From Lysinibacillus fusiformis (GTDB taxonomy: Bacteria > Bacillota > Bacilli > Bacillales_A > Planococcaceae): a DNA stretch of 64,000 nt. Position 1 is the first letter of the stretch, and every line of letters starts with the position of its first letter. Below the pieces are notes generated by a model. The model saw nothing but the letters and a program-made list of their open reading frames with translations. It was not told the DNA's origin and ran no database searches. Positions 1 to 8,828 of this stretch are shown here, in pieces. The DNA lies in contig NZ_PDFK01000001.1 in the NCBI RefSeq assembly GCF_002845985.1, positions 682,001 to 746,000 on the forward strand. Reading direction: 5' to 3'. The position numbers and the translations under genes were made by a program.

Positions 1-95
1 ATTTGGTCTAAAAATTCATTTACTTCATCTTCAGCATAACCTCTGAAAGCTTTTGTAAACTCCTTATTATGTATATCAATAGGTGATAATGGCAT
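1..95 (-). CDS. divIVA: DivIVA, cell-pole/septum organiser (N-terminal fragment)
   Basis: The gene runs off the left edge; only the first 31 codons are present. The N-terminus reads MPLSPIDIHNKEFTKAFRGY, the conserved DivIVA membrane-binding segment. Phe17 and Arg18 are in place; in the family these insert into strongly curved membrane at septa and poles. A good AAAGGAG ribosome site precedes the ATG. DivIVA follows ylmH in the B. subtilis dcw-distal cluster, as it does here. The coiled-coil C-terminus is outside the window. Confidence 0.93.
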   Translation of the reverse strand, partial: MPLSPIDIHNKEFTKAFRGYAEDEVNEFLDQ

Positions 96-190
96 ACAAT
101 CCTTCTCTCCTTTACATGTACATTCGTAATTTCTATTATACAATTGTTCCGACAACTTAGCAGTAAAAATTAATGAAATTTACTTCACTT

Positions 191-979
191 TCAGCTTTTT
201 TGGGCCAATCGACCGATTTGCAGACGGATTTTATCCTTTTTTGTACGGCCTTCTGTCATAATAATTTTCACACGACCGCTCCCTCGTATCGATAAAATAT
301 CCCCTTCTTGTAATTCAAAGGCAACTGTATCTCGCTCTGTCCAATTGACACGTACTTTATTCCCAGTAATCAAAGCTTGTGCCTTTTGACGTGACACATT
401 TAAAATGGTAGCGATAATCACATCTAAACGCATGGATGAAACAGTATGAGATTCCTCAAACCACTCATCCTCATTGAAGAGAAGTGGCTCGTCTTGCTTT
501 AAAGATTCAACATGTACCTTGACTTTACCAATACCCGTTAAATGCAAACGAACATAATCTGCTACCTCTTGTGCTACTACAAATTGCACCTGCTGCTCAT
601 TGACACGTATATCACCAAATTTACCACGATTCAAGCCTAATGATAACAAGGCCCCTAACACATCTGGATGCCGGAGCTGGACAAATTTCATAGGATAGTG
701 AATTGTAAATACTGTCAGCTGAAAGTCTTCCTCCATAACTTCATAGTAAGCAGGATAAATAAGCATACGCTGTCTCTCTGCCCCGTCAAATAACCCTGCA
801 CATGCCGTTTTCAATGTATCGTCCTGTCCGATAATAGATGTCACGATAAAACGCTGTCTGGGATCAAGAAAATCTGTTAGCTTAGGTGCATAGCGATCCT
901 CTACCTCACGCTGCCAACTTATTACTTGTTCAATAAACGGTTGTTCATCTTTTCGAAAATGCTGAATTAAGTGTTCCAT
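191..979 (-). CDS. ylmH: YlmH, S4-domain RNA-binding protein
   Basis: A 262-residue protein whose C-terminal part (about residues 182-245) is an S4 RNA-binding domain, with the pattern RLDVIIATILNVSRQKAQ followed by a basic strand and IRGSGRVKI. The N-terminal two thirds match the YlmH family. Members bind the large ribosomal subunit and are linked to rescue of stalled ribosomes; that role is family knowledge. A GAGGAG site lies nine bases before the ATG. It sits between ylmG and divIVA as in B. subtilis, but a terminator after ylmG suggests it has its own promoter. Confidence 0.93.
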   Translation of the reverse strand: MEHLIQHFRKDEQPFIEQVISWQREVEDRYAPKLTDFLDPRQRFIVTSIIGQDDTLKTACAGLFDGAERQRMLIYPAYYEVMEEDFQLTVFTIHYPMKFVQLRHPDVLGALLSLGLNRGKFGDIRVNEQQVQFVVAQEVADYVRLHLTGIGKVKVHVESLKQDEPLLFNEDEWFEESHTVSSMRLDVIIATILNVSRQKAQALITGNKVRVNWTERDTVAFELQEGDILSIRGSGRVKIIMTEGRTKKDKIRLQIGRLAQKS

Positions 980-1121
980 CTCGTTGTCTCCTCTTTCACT
1001 AGTTCTATATGCTTGGTGGGCTGGATGAACATAGTATTTCCAAGTTATGACGTCTTTGCATCATTGAGTATAATTTTTTTACATTTACTTGAAAAGCTCT
1101 TTTTTCCACTGGGGCAGTCTC

Positions 1122-1150
1122 ATTATACAAGGATATTTGAACACCCGTTA
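1122..1150 (-). promoter_or_regulatory. possible SigA promoter for ylmH
   Basis: Within the 273-base gap between ylmG and ylmH the minus strand has a perfect TATAAT (1122-1127). A weak TTAACG lies upstream at 18-base spacing. It is downstream of the ylmG terminator and about 140 bases before ylmH, so it could restart transcription. The -35 match is only four of six. I see no other structure in this gap. Confidence 0.3.
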
Positions 1151-1214
1151 AATAAACCTTTATCACCCTCTATTTTTTTGAACCACCGTTGCTCTTTCCG
1201 TACAAAAACATTGC

Positions 1215-1248
1215 TAAATAAAAAATCCCCACCTAAGAGTGAGGATTT
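1215..1248 (-). terminator. rho-independent terminator after ylmG
   Basis: Ten-base-pair stem (1223-1232 with 1239-1248, one G-U pair) and a six-base loop, followed on the minus strand by a T-rich run. It starts five bases after the ylmG stop and separates ylmG from ylmH. Confidence 0.8.
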
Positions 1249-1252
1249 ACTG

Positions 1253-1534
1253 CTAAACGAACATAAGAAATATTTTCTGGATGACTATAACAAGCCCTCG
1301 TTCAATAAAATTCAACATGAAGATAGCCACAATTGGTGAAATATCAATCATTCCAAGTGGTGGAATGAACTTTCTGAAAATCCCTAAATACGGCTCACAC
1401 ACTTTTTCAAGCATACGTCCAATGGCTGAATTTTGAGCGGCAGGCACCCAAGACATTAAAATATAGCCAATTAGCATAAATGAATAGATTCTAAATGCTA
1501 ATGATACATAACCAAGTATTATAAAAAAAGTCAT
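1253..1534 (-). CDS. ylmG: YlmG, YggT-family membrane protein
   Basis: A 93-residue protein with two hydrophobic segments (about 5-25 and 68-88) around the loop [19 protein letters not shown], the hallmark of the YggT family (usually 80-100 residues). Members are small membrane proteins encoded beside sepF and implicated in division or osmotic fitness; their biochemical role is unknown. It is the last gene of the ylmC-ylmE-sepF-ylmG group, with a terminator right after the stop. Confidence 0.9.
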   Translation of the reverse strand: MTFFIILGYVSLAFRIYSFMLIGYILMSWVPAAQNSAIGRMLEKVCEPYLGIFRKFIPPLGMIDISPIVAIFMLNFIERGLVIVIQKIFLMFV

Positions 1535-1554
1535 ATAAACTACAATCCTCGCTA

Positions 1555-2052
1555 TTAATTATCGTCTAAAATAAAGTTTGTAATTTCACCAGTCACTTCT
1601 ACATTATCTGGCGTACAAAGGAAGATATCTTTACCGATACGTTGGATATCCCCGGCAAGTGCATAGACTGTACCACTTAAAAAATCAATAATGCGTTTAC
1701 CTTGCTCTCGTTCAATACGTTGTAAATTGACAATTGCAGCACGCTTATTTTTTAAATGCTCCGCGATATCTTGTGCTTCTGCATAAACTCTAGGCTCAAT
1801 TAAAACAACTTTTGCTCCCTTAGAGCTCATAGCTGCCTGCAAGCTTACAATGTTGTTAGGCGTTGCTGAACTTTGCGGCATAATTTCTTGAATAGGCGCC
1901 CTACGCTCTTTAATCGTTTTTTTAGGCTTTACGGAATGAATCGGTTGCTGTTGTTGTATGGGCTGTTGCTGCTGAATAGGAGCTTGCGTGATTTCTTCTT
2001 CTAGTTCTTCTTCAAGGTAAAAGAAGTTTTTAATTTTATTTTTCATGCTCAT
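1555..2052 (-). CDS. sepF: SepF, FtsZ-bundling division protein
   Basis: 165 residues. The N-terminal [16 protein letters not shown] is the amphipathic membrane-targeting helix. Residues 20-60 form a glutamine- and proline-rich linker with two copies of QQQPI. The C-terminal about 90 residues ([19 protein letters not shown] to FILDD) are the conserved SepF dimerisation domain. SepF anchors FtsZ to the membrane and shapes the septum. I placed the start at 2052 because AGAGGGG lies six bases upstream; an in-frame codon at 2100 lacks a site. The start overlaps the end of ylmE by 17 bases. Confidence 0.93.
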   Translation of the reverse strand: MSMKNKIKNFFYLEEELEEEITQAPIQQQQPIQQQQPIHSVKPKKTIKERRAPIQEIMPQSSATPNNIVSLQAAMSSKGAKVVLIEPRVYAEAQDIAEHLKNKRAAIVNLQRIEREQGKRIIDFLSGTVYALAGDIQRIGKDIFLCTPDNVEVTGEITNFILDDN

Positions 2053-2740
2053 CCTGTTCCCCTCTTTCATTTCCAACAAGAGCCGTTCCGACTCGAACAA
2101 AAGTAGCCCCTTCCTCTACCGCAATTTCAAAGTCATTAGACATGCCCATTGATAACTCGGTACAAGGTGCGTGTGCGAATCCTTGCTCGGCTATTTGCTG
2201 TTGACATTGTTTTAATTGCTTGAAAACAGAGCGAATGATTGCTTCGTCTTCTGTATTTGGTGCCATGGTCATTAAACCTACAACTTGAATCTTTGTAAAA
2301 CTCTTTAACGCTTCTACAAAAGGCAAAACTTCTTCGATACTTAAGCCATGTTTTGATTCTTCACCCGAAACATTTACTTGTACAAAACATTTAACTGGCC
2401 GATCTGCTCTTTTTTCAATTTCTTCTGCCAGACTCAAACGATCTAAGGAGTGTAAATAATCAATGCTGTTAATGACTTGTTTTACTTTACGTGTTTGAAG
2501 TGACCCGATATAATGCCAATGTACATCAGCATGAATCTCTGCAATTTTACGTTGCAGGCCTTCAGGTCTATTTTCTCCTAAATGAGAGAGTCCTGCATCA
2601 ATTGCTTCTTGTGTTCTTTCAACAGAAACTTCTTTCGTTACGGCAATTATTTGGACTTTATCACCCTGACGATTGCCTTTTTTTTCTGCTGCTGTTATTA
2701 AATCATGTAGTTTGTTTAAATTTGTTAAGATTTTTGTCAC
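2036..2740 (-). CDS. ylmE: YlmE, YggS-family pyridoxal-phosphate homeostasis protein
   Basis: About 234 residues of the PLP-binding barrel family YggS/PROSC. The PLP lysine lies in IIAVTKEV near the N-terminus; [31 protein letters not shown] and [29 protein letters not shown] are family signatures. The family keeps free PLP in check and affects amino-acid pools. The GTG at 2740 gives the usual family length; a TTG at 2803 would add 21 residues with no better ribosome site. It is translationally coupled to sepF. The neighbour ylmD, present in B. subtilis, is absent. Confidence 0.9.
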   Translation of the reverse strand: MTKILTNLNKLHDLITAAEKKGNRQGDKVQIIAVTKEVSVERTQEAIDAGLSHLGENRPEGLQRKIAEIHADVHWHYIGSLQTRKVKQVINSIDYLHSLDRLSLAEEIEKRADRPVKCFVQVNVSGEESKHGLSIEEVLPFVEALKSFTKIQVVGLMTMAPNTEDEAIIRSVFKQLKQCQQQIAEQGFAHAPCTELSMGMSNDFEIAVEEGATFVRVGTALVGNERGEQDEHEK

Positions 2741-2858
2741 TGTTTTTCCCAACTTTACAACAATAGTTTCTTTTATTGTAACAAGCAATGCTTGATTTAT
2801 CAATGAATAGCCTGACCTATGTCAGTTTACATTCACCACAATTTTATTAACATATGCC

Positions 2859-3095
2859 TTAGGAAAGTGCTTTAACTAAAATAACATCCTTGCCAACGAC
2901 AAGCACATCTTTCATATACACTTTTCTTACAGACTCTTCCCCTTTAAAAAAACCAAGATATTTACGAGGCTCTGCAATCAAAAATGCTGTCACATAGCCC
3001 GTTTCTTTTGAGACTTCAGCATCTATTACAAAACCTATAAATCGCCCATTTCCTGCTTCAATCACTTCTTTTTGCTGTAATAATGAAAAACGCAA
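2859..3095 (-). CDS. ylmC: YlmC/YmxH family PRC-barrel sporulation protein
   Basis: 78 residues with the PRC-barrel pattern: a KEVIEAGNGRFIGFVIDAEV start, a GYVTAFLI strand and a C-terminal KDVLVVGKDVILV strand. The family is small, restricted to spore formers and of unknown biochemical role. The start is probably the TTG at 3095: AGGAGG lies seven bases upstream, whereas the ATG at 3101 is only one base away. It sits just after sigG, as in B. subtilis. Confidence 0.85.
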   Translation of the reverse strand: MRFSLLQQKEVIEAGNGRFIGFVIDAEVSKETGYVTAFLIAEPRKYLGFFKGEESVRKVYMKDVLVVGKDVILVKALS

Positions 3096-3195
3096 TGACA
3101 TACCTCCTCTATTCTTTATTTTTGTACATTCATTTCTATCATCAAACTTAGCTGTTACTTTATATTTATGTATCACTTGTTCATTGAATGAAGAT

Positions 3196-3229
3196 AAAAT
3201 GCGCACCGAATAATCCGATGCGCATTTTT
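3196..3229 (-). terminator. terminator after sigG
   Basis: Perfect ten-base-pair stem (3196-3205 with 3219-3228). The stem directly abuts the sigG stop codon. T residues follow on both strands, so it may work in both directions. Confidence 0.7.
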
Positions 3230-4003
3230 TTATTTGTAATCTTTTTGCATTGTTTCAATAGCATTTTTTTCAAGACGTGAAATTTGTGCTTGGGAAATCC
3301 CCAATTCCTTCGCGATTTCCGTTTGCGTTTCGCCATAATAGAAACGTTTTGCAACGATCATTTGCTGACGTTCATCTAGCTTTTGCAAACTTTCCTTTAC
3401 CGACACGTAGGCAACCCATTGATCCTCTGATACATCATCATCACGTAATTGGTCCATCATATAAACAGCGTCTCCACCGTCTGAATAAATGGGCTCCTGT
3501 AATGAAACTGGATCTTGAATGGCATCTAAAGCGAATAAAACATCTTCTTTTTTCATGTCAATCATCTCAGCAATTTCTTCAATCGTTGGTTCACGCAAAT
3601 TATCGGTTATCCATTGCTCTTTTGCCTGCATTGCCTTATAAGCTATATCTCTTAGAGAGCGCGATACACGCAATGCATGATGATCACGCAGATGGCGACG
3701 AATTTCACCAATAATCATTGGTACAGCATATGTCGAAAATCTTACATTATGCTTTAAATCAAAATGATCAATGGCTTTCATGAGCCCAATACAGCCCACT
3801 TGAAATAAATCATCTGCCTGTTCACCCCGATAGGCAAATCTACCGACAATACTAAGCACTAACCTTAAATTGCACATGACAAGCTCTTCTCTAATCTCAG
3901 TTTCTCCAGCTTGTAAACGGATGAAGAGTTCCTTCATTTCCTCGTGCTTTAAAATTGGCAAAGTCGATGTATCTAAGCCGCAAAGATCTACTTTTGTTCG
4001 CAT
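3230..4003 (-). CDS. sigG: RNA polymerase sporulation sigma factor SigG
   Basis: 257 residues, close to the 260 of B. subtilis SigG. Region 2 contains DDLFQVGCIGLMKAIDHFDL and VRFSTYAVPMIIGEIRRHLRD; region 3 has IRVSRSLRDIAYKA-type sequence; region 4.2 is TQTEIAKELGISQAQISRLEK. The N-terminal KVDLCGLDTSTLP resembles the SigG N-terminus. SigG directs late forespore transcription after engulfment. GGAGGAAT precedes the ATG. It follows sigE with a 114-base gap holding a likely SigF-type promoter. Confidence 0.95.
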   Translation of the reverse strand: MRTKVDLCGLDTSTLPILKHEEMKELFIRLQAGETEIREELVMCNLRLVLSIVGRFAYRGEQADDLFQVGCIGLMKAIDHFDLKHNVRFSTYAVPMIIGEIRRHLRDHHALRVSRSLRDIAYKAMQAKEQWITDNLREPTIEEIAEMIDMKKEDVLFALDAIQDPVSLQEPIYSDGGDAVYMMDQLRDDDVSEDQWVAYVSVKESLQKLDERQQMIVAKRFYYGETQTEIAKELGISQAQISRLEKNAIETMQKDYK

Positions 4004-4047
4004 ATTCGATTCCTCCGGATGTTATTCTCTGACTAAACCGTGACATC

Positions 4048-4075
4048 AGTTTGTCCGAGAGAAACAAGAATATGC
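4048..4075 (-). promoter_or_regulatory. candidate SigF-type promoter of sigG
   Basis: On the minus strand GCATA (4071-4075) fits the SigF/SigG -35 pattern. Fourteen bases downstream GGACAAACT (4048-4056) fits the SigF -10 pattern GGnnAnAnT. It lies 45 bases before the sigG start. In B. subtilis sigG is first transcribed by SigF, so the context fits. Spacing is at the short end of the expected range. Confidence 0.5.
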
Positions 4076-4117
4076 ACAAAAGCTGCGACCAATTTTAGGC
4101 AGGTTAAATTTCCCTTT

Positions 4118-4825
4118 CTACGAAATCGGTTGATTTAAATTTTCACGTAAATCTTGAATAATTTTCTTTTCTAATCGGGAAATATATGATTGCGATATGC
4201 CTAAATGATCTGCCACTTCTTTTTGAGTCATTTCAACTTTTCCATTGAGACCAAAACGACATTCCATAATATACCGCTCTCGCGCACCTAATAAATTAAT
4301 CGCATGGAACATATGCTGACGTTCAATTTTCTTCTCAACATTATCAAGAATAATATGCTCTTCTGTTCCTAAAATATCTGACAGTAATAATTCATTTCCA
4401 TCTGCATCAGAATTTAGTGGTTCATCTAGTGAAACTTCACCCTTCATACGACTTGTTTTTCGTAAATGCATTAAAATTTCGTTTTCAATGCAACGTGATG
4501 CATATGTTGCAAGCTTAATATTTTTATCAGTATTGAACGTTTCAATCGCCTTAATTAAACCAATCGAACCTATGCTGATTAAATCTTCTATTGGCGTGCC
4601 TGTGTTATCAAAACGTCTTGCAATATATACAACAAGACGTAAATTACGTTCAATTAGTGTGTCTCTAGCACGTAAATCACCGTTCATAAAGGATGCAATG
4701 ACTGTAACTTCTTCTTCTCGACTTAATGGCACTGGCAATGAATCATTTCCCCCTATATAGTACGTTTCACGACTCCGAAACTTACTCCATAATTTTTTCA
4801 AGCTAGCAAGTAGCCTAAGAAGCAA
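4118..4825 (-). CDS. sigE: RNA polymerase sporulation sigma factor SigE precursor
   Basis: 235 residues. The first about 20 residues ([20 protein letters not shown]) form the amphipathic pro-sequence, followed by [11 protein letters not shown], where the B. subtilis precursor is cut. Region 2 has [19 protein letters not shown] and [20 protein letters not shown]; region 4.2 has [23 protein letters not shown]. SigE runs early mother-cell transcription and is activated by SpoIIGA. The start is a TTG with GGGGGAG upstream. spoIIGA ends 13 bases upstream in the same operon. Confidence 0.95.
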   Translation of the reverse strand: MLLRLLASLKKLWSKFRSRETYYIGGNDSLPVPLSREEEVTVIASFMNGDLRARDTLIERNLRLVVYIARRFDNTGTPIEDLISIGSIGLIKAIETFNTDKNIKLATYASRCIENEILMHLRKTSRMKGEVSLDEPLNSDADGNELLLSDILGTEEHIILDNVEKKIERQHMFHAINLLGARERYIMECRFGLNGKVEMTQKEVADHLGISQSYISRLEKKIIQDLRENLNQPIS

Positions 4826-4838
4826 TAGTTCTCCCCCT

Positions 4839-5672
4839 CTATGAGTTATTTGAAAGCGCTGAAAAATGTAAAATTGCTGCTGTGCTATGTGGAAAATTTT
4901 TAGCTTTCTTGGTTAAAACGATATATTCATTCGTTTTCACTTGTGAGGGCTCCCCCTTTATATGCCACTCATCAAAACGAAAACCAAGCACTACGGTTTG
5001 CTGCTGTACCGTATTAACATGAATAAATCGTATATAACGCTGATAATCTTCTGAAAACATGGATACATTGTACGGATCTGTTTCTTGCCATTCTATTAAT
5101 GATTGACGGAACGCTGAAGGTAAATGTGGCCGTAAAGCTGTATAGGAAACAAAATGAACCGGCTTTCCTGATAATGGCTCAATAGCTTGATTACCTGTAT
5201 CCACAAAAGCAGAAAGTGGTATGGTTGCCCCAAAAATTTTTAAAGTTGTATCAAAAACAAATTGACCACTTAAGCGTTCTAGCTTTACAAAACCCCATTG
5301 CTTGTAGAATGCAATAAGATTTAAAACTGCAAGTAAAAAGCAAATCATAATAAAATGGGTAACAGAAAGATTTTTCAAAAAAGGTTGTAGAGCTGTTAAT
5401 AAACCGCCAATAACGATTGTTGCTGTTAATACAATAGGACCTTGCTTCTGAAAACTTCGAATCTTGAAGTGAAATGCTATACCAATTAGCAATATAAAAC
5501 TAAGAATCGTCGTCCACAGCATTTGACCGCCAATGACAGCTACAAAACTACTACAAATTGAACTCATTAATAATCTTGAATTCTTCACCAAGACCCCTGT
5601 TACTCTTGCCGTAAACGTGAGTATTGCTAGATTAAAAAGCGTATTAATGAGCACCAGCCATTCTCCATACAT
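4839..5672 (-). CDS. spoIIGA: SpoIIGA, membrane aspartic protease for pro-SigE
   Basis: 277 residues, somewhat shorter than B. subtilis SpoIIGA (309). Five hydrophobic segments occupy residues 1-125. The soluble C-terminal half carries [18 protein letters not shown], with catalytic Asp158 in the DTGN motif of this dimeric aspartic protease. It cleaves pro-SigE in response to the forespore signal SpoIIR. It lies directly upstream of sigE, as in other spore formers. AGGAGG precedes the ATG. Confidence 0.93.
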   Translation of the reverse strand: MYGEWLVLINTLFNLAILTFTARVTGVLVKNSRLLMSSICSSFVAVIGGQMLWTTILSFILLIGIAFHFKIRSFQKQGPIVLTATIVIGGLLTALQPFLKNLSVTHFIMICFLLAVLNLIAFYKQWGFVKLERLSGQFVFDTTLKIFGATIPLSAFVDTGNQAIEPLSGKPVHFVSYTALRPHLPSAFRQSLIEWQETDPYNVSMFSEDYQRYIRFIHVNTVQQQTVVLGFRFDEWHIKGEPSQVKTNEYIVLTKKAKNFPHSTAAILHFSALSNNS

Positions 5673-5689
5673 AACAGCCGCCTCCTACT

Positions 5690-5761
5690 TACAAAGTTAG
5701 CACGTTATTCCCACAAATATTGTCAAACAATCGCATCATTTCCTGAAAATGTTTTGACAAA
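5690..5761 (-). promoter_or_regulatory. candidate Spo0A-activated spoIIG promoter
   Basis: Upstream of spoIIGA the minus strand has a perfect TTGACA (5721-5726). A weak TAACTT-like -10 follows about 21 bases downstream. This resembles the B. subtilis spoIIG promoter, known for a 22-base spacer that makes it depend on Spo0A-P. An 0A-box-like TTGTCAAAA (one mismatch to TGTCGAA) lies about 27 bases further upstream (5752-5760). The layout is suggestive; the -10 match is poor. Confidence 0.45.
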
Positions 5762-5801
5762 ATACATGGTTTCCTTACACATTTGAACAACATGTTATGC
5801 A

Positions 5802-5845
5802 ATATAAAAAGCTCGTACCCTACCTAAGTAGAATACGAGCTTTCT
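5802..5845 (-). terminator. terminator after ftsZ
   Basis: Perfect ten-base-pair stem (5808-5817 with 5834-5843) followed on the minus strand by TTTTTATATT. It lies 18 bases after the ftsZ stop and separates the dcw operon from spoIIGA. Confidence 0.85.
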
Positions 5846-5863
5846 AGAAGATTTATGCTTGTT

Positions 5864-7021
5864 TTATCCGCGATTTTTGCGGTTACGTAAAAATGCAGGT
5901 ACTTCAAGCATGTCATCCTGTGCATAATGTTGCTGATTTTGACGTGGCTGCTCTTGTTGAACATGCGTTTCTTGTCGTTGTTCACGAATCGGCGCCTGTT
6001 GTTGTGGAGCAGATTGTCTGTTTATGTTGAGTGACGGTTTTGCTGTATTACGTTGTTGCTGTAGTGCTTCTTCAGTGAAGCCAGTCGCAATAACTGTAAC
6101 AATGATTTCATCTTTAAGATTTTCATTAATAACAGAACCGAAAATCATATTTACTTCTTCATCTGACGCAGAAGCTACGATATCTGCCGCTTCTTGTACT
6201 TCAAATAAACTTAGATTTGAACCACCCGTAATGTTCATAAGGACACCTTTAGCACCATCAATTGACGATTCAAGCAATGGACTTGAAATTGCTTTCTTCG
6301 CAGCTTCAGAAGCTCTATTTTCGCCTGTTGCGATACCAATGCCCATTAATGCTGAACCTTTGTTAGACATAATTGTTTTCACGTCAGCAAAGTCTAAGTT
6401 AATAAGACCAGGTGTTGCAATTAAGTCCGAAATACCTTGTACACCCTGACGTAAAACATTATCAGCTTCTCTGAAGGCTTCTAACATTGGTGTTGATTTA
6501 TCAACAATTTGTAAAAGCTTATCGTTCGGAATCACAATCAGTGTATCTACTGATTCCTTCATGCCACCAATTCCACCGATTGCTTGTGTTTGGCGCTTAC
6601 GTCCTTCAAACGTAAATGGGCGTGTGACAACCCCTACTGTAAGGGCTCCCAATTCACGTGCAATTTGTGCAATAACTGGGGCTGCACCAGTACCTGTTCC
6701 GCCACCCATACCAGCTGTCACAAATACCATATCTGCCCCACGAAGAACTTCTTCTAGCTGTTCTCTGCTCTCTTCAGCAGCTTTTTTTCCTACTTCAGGA
6801 TTTGCACCTGCACCTAGTCCACGCGTTAATTTAGCACCAATTTGTAGCTTTATTTCCGCTTTGGATAAGTTTAATGCCTGTGCATCTGTGTTCACTGCGA
6901 TAAAGTCAACGCCTTGTACACCATGTTCTATCATTCGATTGACCGCGTTGTTACCGCCGCCACCAACACCTATGACCTTTATTACTGCAAGTTCATCAAC
7001 ACTTGTATCAAATTCTAACAT
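5864..7021 (-). CDS. ftsZ: cell division protein FtsZ
   Basis: 385 residues. The tubulin-type GTP-binding signature GGGTGTG is at about 106-112, after the N-terminal [17 protein letters not shown] nucleotide-binding stretch. The T7 catalytic loop region [11 protein letters not shown] is near 205-215. A glutamine-rich linker (about 317-368) leads to the C-terminal peptide [17 protein letters not shown], the docking site for FtsA, SepF and other partners. FtsZ polymerises into the Z-ring. It forms an operon with ftsA (53-base gap) and ends at a terminator. Confidence 0.98.
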   Translation of the reverse strand: MLEFDTSVDELAVIKVIGVGGGGNNAVNRMIEHGVQGVDFIAVNTDAQALNLSKAEIKLQIGAKLTRGLGAGANPEVGKKAAEESREQLEEVLRGADMVFVTAGMGGGTGTGAAPVIAQIARELGALTVGVVTRPFTFEGRKRQTQAIGGIGGMKESVDTLIVIPNDKLLQIVDKSTPMLEAFREADNVLRQGVQGISDLIATPGLINLDFADVKTIMSNKGSALMGIGIATGENRASEAAKKAISSPLLESSIDGAKGVLMNITGGSNLSLFEVQEAADIVASASDEEVNMIFGSVINENLKDEIIVTVIATGFTEEALQQQRNTAKPSLNINRQSAPQQQAPIREQRQETHVQQEQPRQNQQHYAQDDMLEVPAFLRNRKNRG

Positions 7022-7074
7022 CTCTTTTTCCTCCCACGGTAACTCGACTCTGTATCATTCATTACGCATTCTAG

Positions 7075-8358
7075 TTAATCAAAAAACTTATCAAATAATT
7101 TTTTTGCTTTCCCGATTACGCTTTCTTTTGGTTCTGAAGGTGTAGAATACTCTTGCTTTTTATTTATAGCTGGTTGAGCCCCTACAGCTGCATATTCAAC
7201 AGGTTGCGTATTCGTACTCTTACCGTAAAAATCATCTTCTAAATAGGCGTAACGAATAAGTCCAACTGCCGTCGCAAATGAAGGCTCTCTAACGCCAATA
7301 TAATCGGGTGTATAGATTCTTACACGCGTTTGTAGAATTTGACGTGCCAATTGGGCTATTCCTTCAAGCTTTGCAACGCCACCGGTTAAAACAACGCCAC
7401 CTGGTAAATCTCGAACACCTAAACGCGCCAACTCATCAATCACTAACTCCAATAATTCTTCTAATCTAGCGCCAATAATTTCTGAAATATAACGCTGACT
7501 GTACTGATCAGTTGAATCTGTACCTACAACAGGCACTTCAAAGACTTCATCATCAGATGCATCGTCATAAAAGGCATGTCCAAATTGGTGTTTGATCTGC
7601 TCTGCTTGTTCTGTTGGTGTTTTTAAAACGATTGAAATATCTTTCGTTATATGATCACCACCAACTGGTATGACACCCGTATGCGTTAACAAACCCTCTT
7701 CAAATACCGTGATTGTTGTAGATCCGCCTCCTAAGTCTATAAAGGCAGTCCCTTGGTTTTTTTCATCTTCAGTTAATGCAAAGTAGCCTGATGCTAATGG
7801 CTGCAAATATATTTCTCGTATACTTAAACCAGCTCGTTCTACACAGCGAAGAACGTTGTGTAGAAGCGTTTTGGAAGTCGTTATCATTGTTGCATCCATC
7901 TCAAGGCGGATGCCAATCATACCACGAGGATCTTTAATTTCATCAAGGTTGTCTACAATAAACTGTCTTGGAATGATGTTAACTAATTCACGTTCAGGAG
8001 GTATCGACATGACTTGTGCAGATTCTACCACTCTGTCTAAATCATCATCTGTAATTTCTCTATTTTCACTATTCACAGCGACAACACCTTTAACTAGCTG
8101 TAACATCGTCTGGTTAGCTGGAACGCCTAAAACGACTTCATGAATTTGATAACCTGTCATTCGTTCGGCTTGTTCTACTGCTTTTCGAATAGATTGTACT
8201 GTTGCATCAATATCAACAATTGCACCTTTTCGAACGCCATTCGATTTTACATTTCCGACGCCAATTACATGTAATTGCCCGTCACTCATTTCACCTATTA
8301 ATACCTTGATAGAGGAGGACCCAATATCAAGTGAAATGTATAAATCTTGCTGATTCAA
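7075..8358 (-). CDS. ftsA: cell division protein FtsA
   Basis: 427 residues of the actin-like FtsA family. Phosphate-binding motifs are YISLDIGSSSIKVLIGE at the N-terminus and FIDLGGGSTTITVFEEG near 210; adenosine motif VVLTGGVAKLEGI is near 335. The last residues (SVIGKAKKLFDKFFD) form the amphipathic membrane-targeting helix. FtsA tethers FtsZ to the membrane. It precedes ftsZ in the standard order; GGAGG lies before the ATG. Confidence 0.97.
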   Translation of the reverse strand: MNQQDLYISLDIGSSSIKVLIGEMSDGQLHVIGVGNVKSNGVRKGAIVDIDATVQSIRKAVEQAERMTGYQIHEVVLGVPANQTMLQLVKGVVAVNSENREITDDDLDRVVESAQVMSIPPERELVNIIPRQFIVDNLDEIKDPRGMIGIRLEMDATMITTSKTLLHNVLRCVERAGLSIREIYLQPLASGYFALTEDEKNQGTAFIDLGGGSTTITVFEEGLLTHTGVIPVGGDHITKDISIVLKTPTEQAEQIKHQFGHAFYDDASDDEVFEVPVVGTDSTDQYSQRYISEIIGARLEELLELVIDELARLGVRDLPGGVVLTGGVAKLEGIAQLARQILQTRVRIYTPDYIGVREPSFATAVGLIRYAYLEDDFYGKSTNTQPVEYAAVGAQPAINKKQEYSTPSEPKESVIGKAKKLFDKFFD

Positions 8359-8453
8359 TTCGCTGCACCTCCTTGAAAAATGCTCTTATTTTCATTCTAT
8401 TGTAAATTTGGCATAATGTCTAAGCAAATCGAGTATTTTGGTCAATTTTTCTC

Positions 8454-8825
8454 TCATTCTATGGAAGTTCTTTTTCTCTTGTGACGTTTTTCATCTAAGC
8501 GGGTTAGTAATATACGCCTAATTATTGCTATATTTTGGAACAATCGTACTCCAAAAGCGAAAATGGCTGCTAAATACAAATCAATCCCTAAGTTCACGCC
8601 TATAAAGGCTAAACCCGCTGCTAGAACTATATTAAAAAAGAATCCTGATACAAATACTTTATCGTCGTAAACTTGCTGTAATTGCGCGCGAATACCACCA
8701 AATAATGTATCTAAAGCTGCTAAAACAGCTATTGACAGATAATTTTCATACATAGAGGGGATTTGTATATTTGTTAACAAGCCAAGGGCAAGTCCAAATA
8801 GCAAACCTAAAAATGGTAGCCACAT
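8454..8825 (-). CDS. sbp: small basic protein Sbp (DUF1290)
   Basis: 123 residues with three to four hydrophobic segments, closely following the B. subtilis Sbp pattern: NYLSIAVLAALDTLFGGIRA, VFVSGFFFNIVLA, GIDLYLAAIFAFGVRLFQNIAIIRR, then a basic tail. The function is unknown; the gene is conserved between ylxX and ftsA in Bacillales. It starts three bases after ylxX, so the two are probably coupled. Confidence 0.9.
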   Translation of the reverse strand: MWLPFLGLLFGLALGLLTNIQIPSMYENYLSIAVLAALDTLFGGIRAQLQQVYDDKVFVSGFFFNIVLAAGLAFIGVNLGIDLYLAAIFAFGVRLFQNIAIIRRILLTRLDEKRHKRKRTSIE

Positions 8826-8828
8826 ATA

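Noticed and set aside
971..1339. A 122-codon plus-strand frame in the ylmH-ylmG gap
   Set aside because: No ribosome site or family resemblance; it runs through the ylmG terminator and into ylmG on the opposite strand.
6561..7145. A 194-codon plus-strand frame opposite ftsZ
   Set aside because: Antisense to a conserved gene, with proline- and serine-rich composition typical of a shadow frame.
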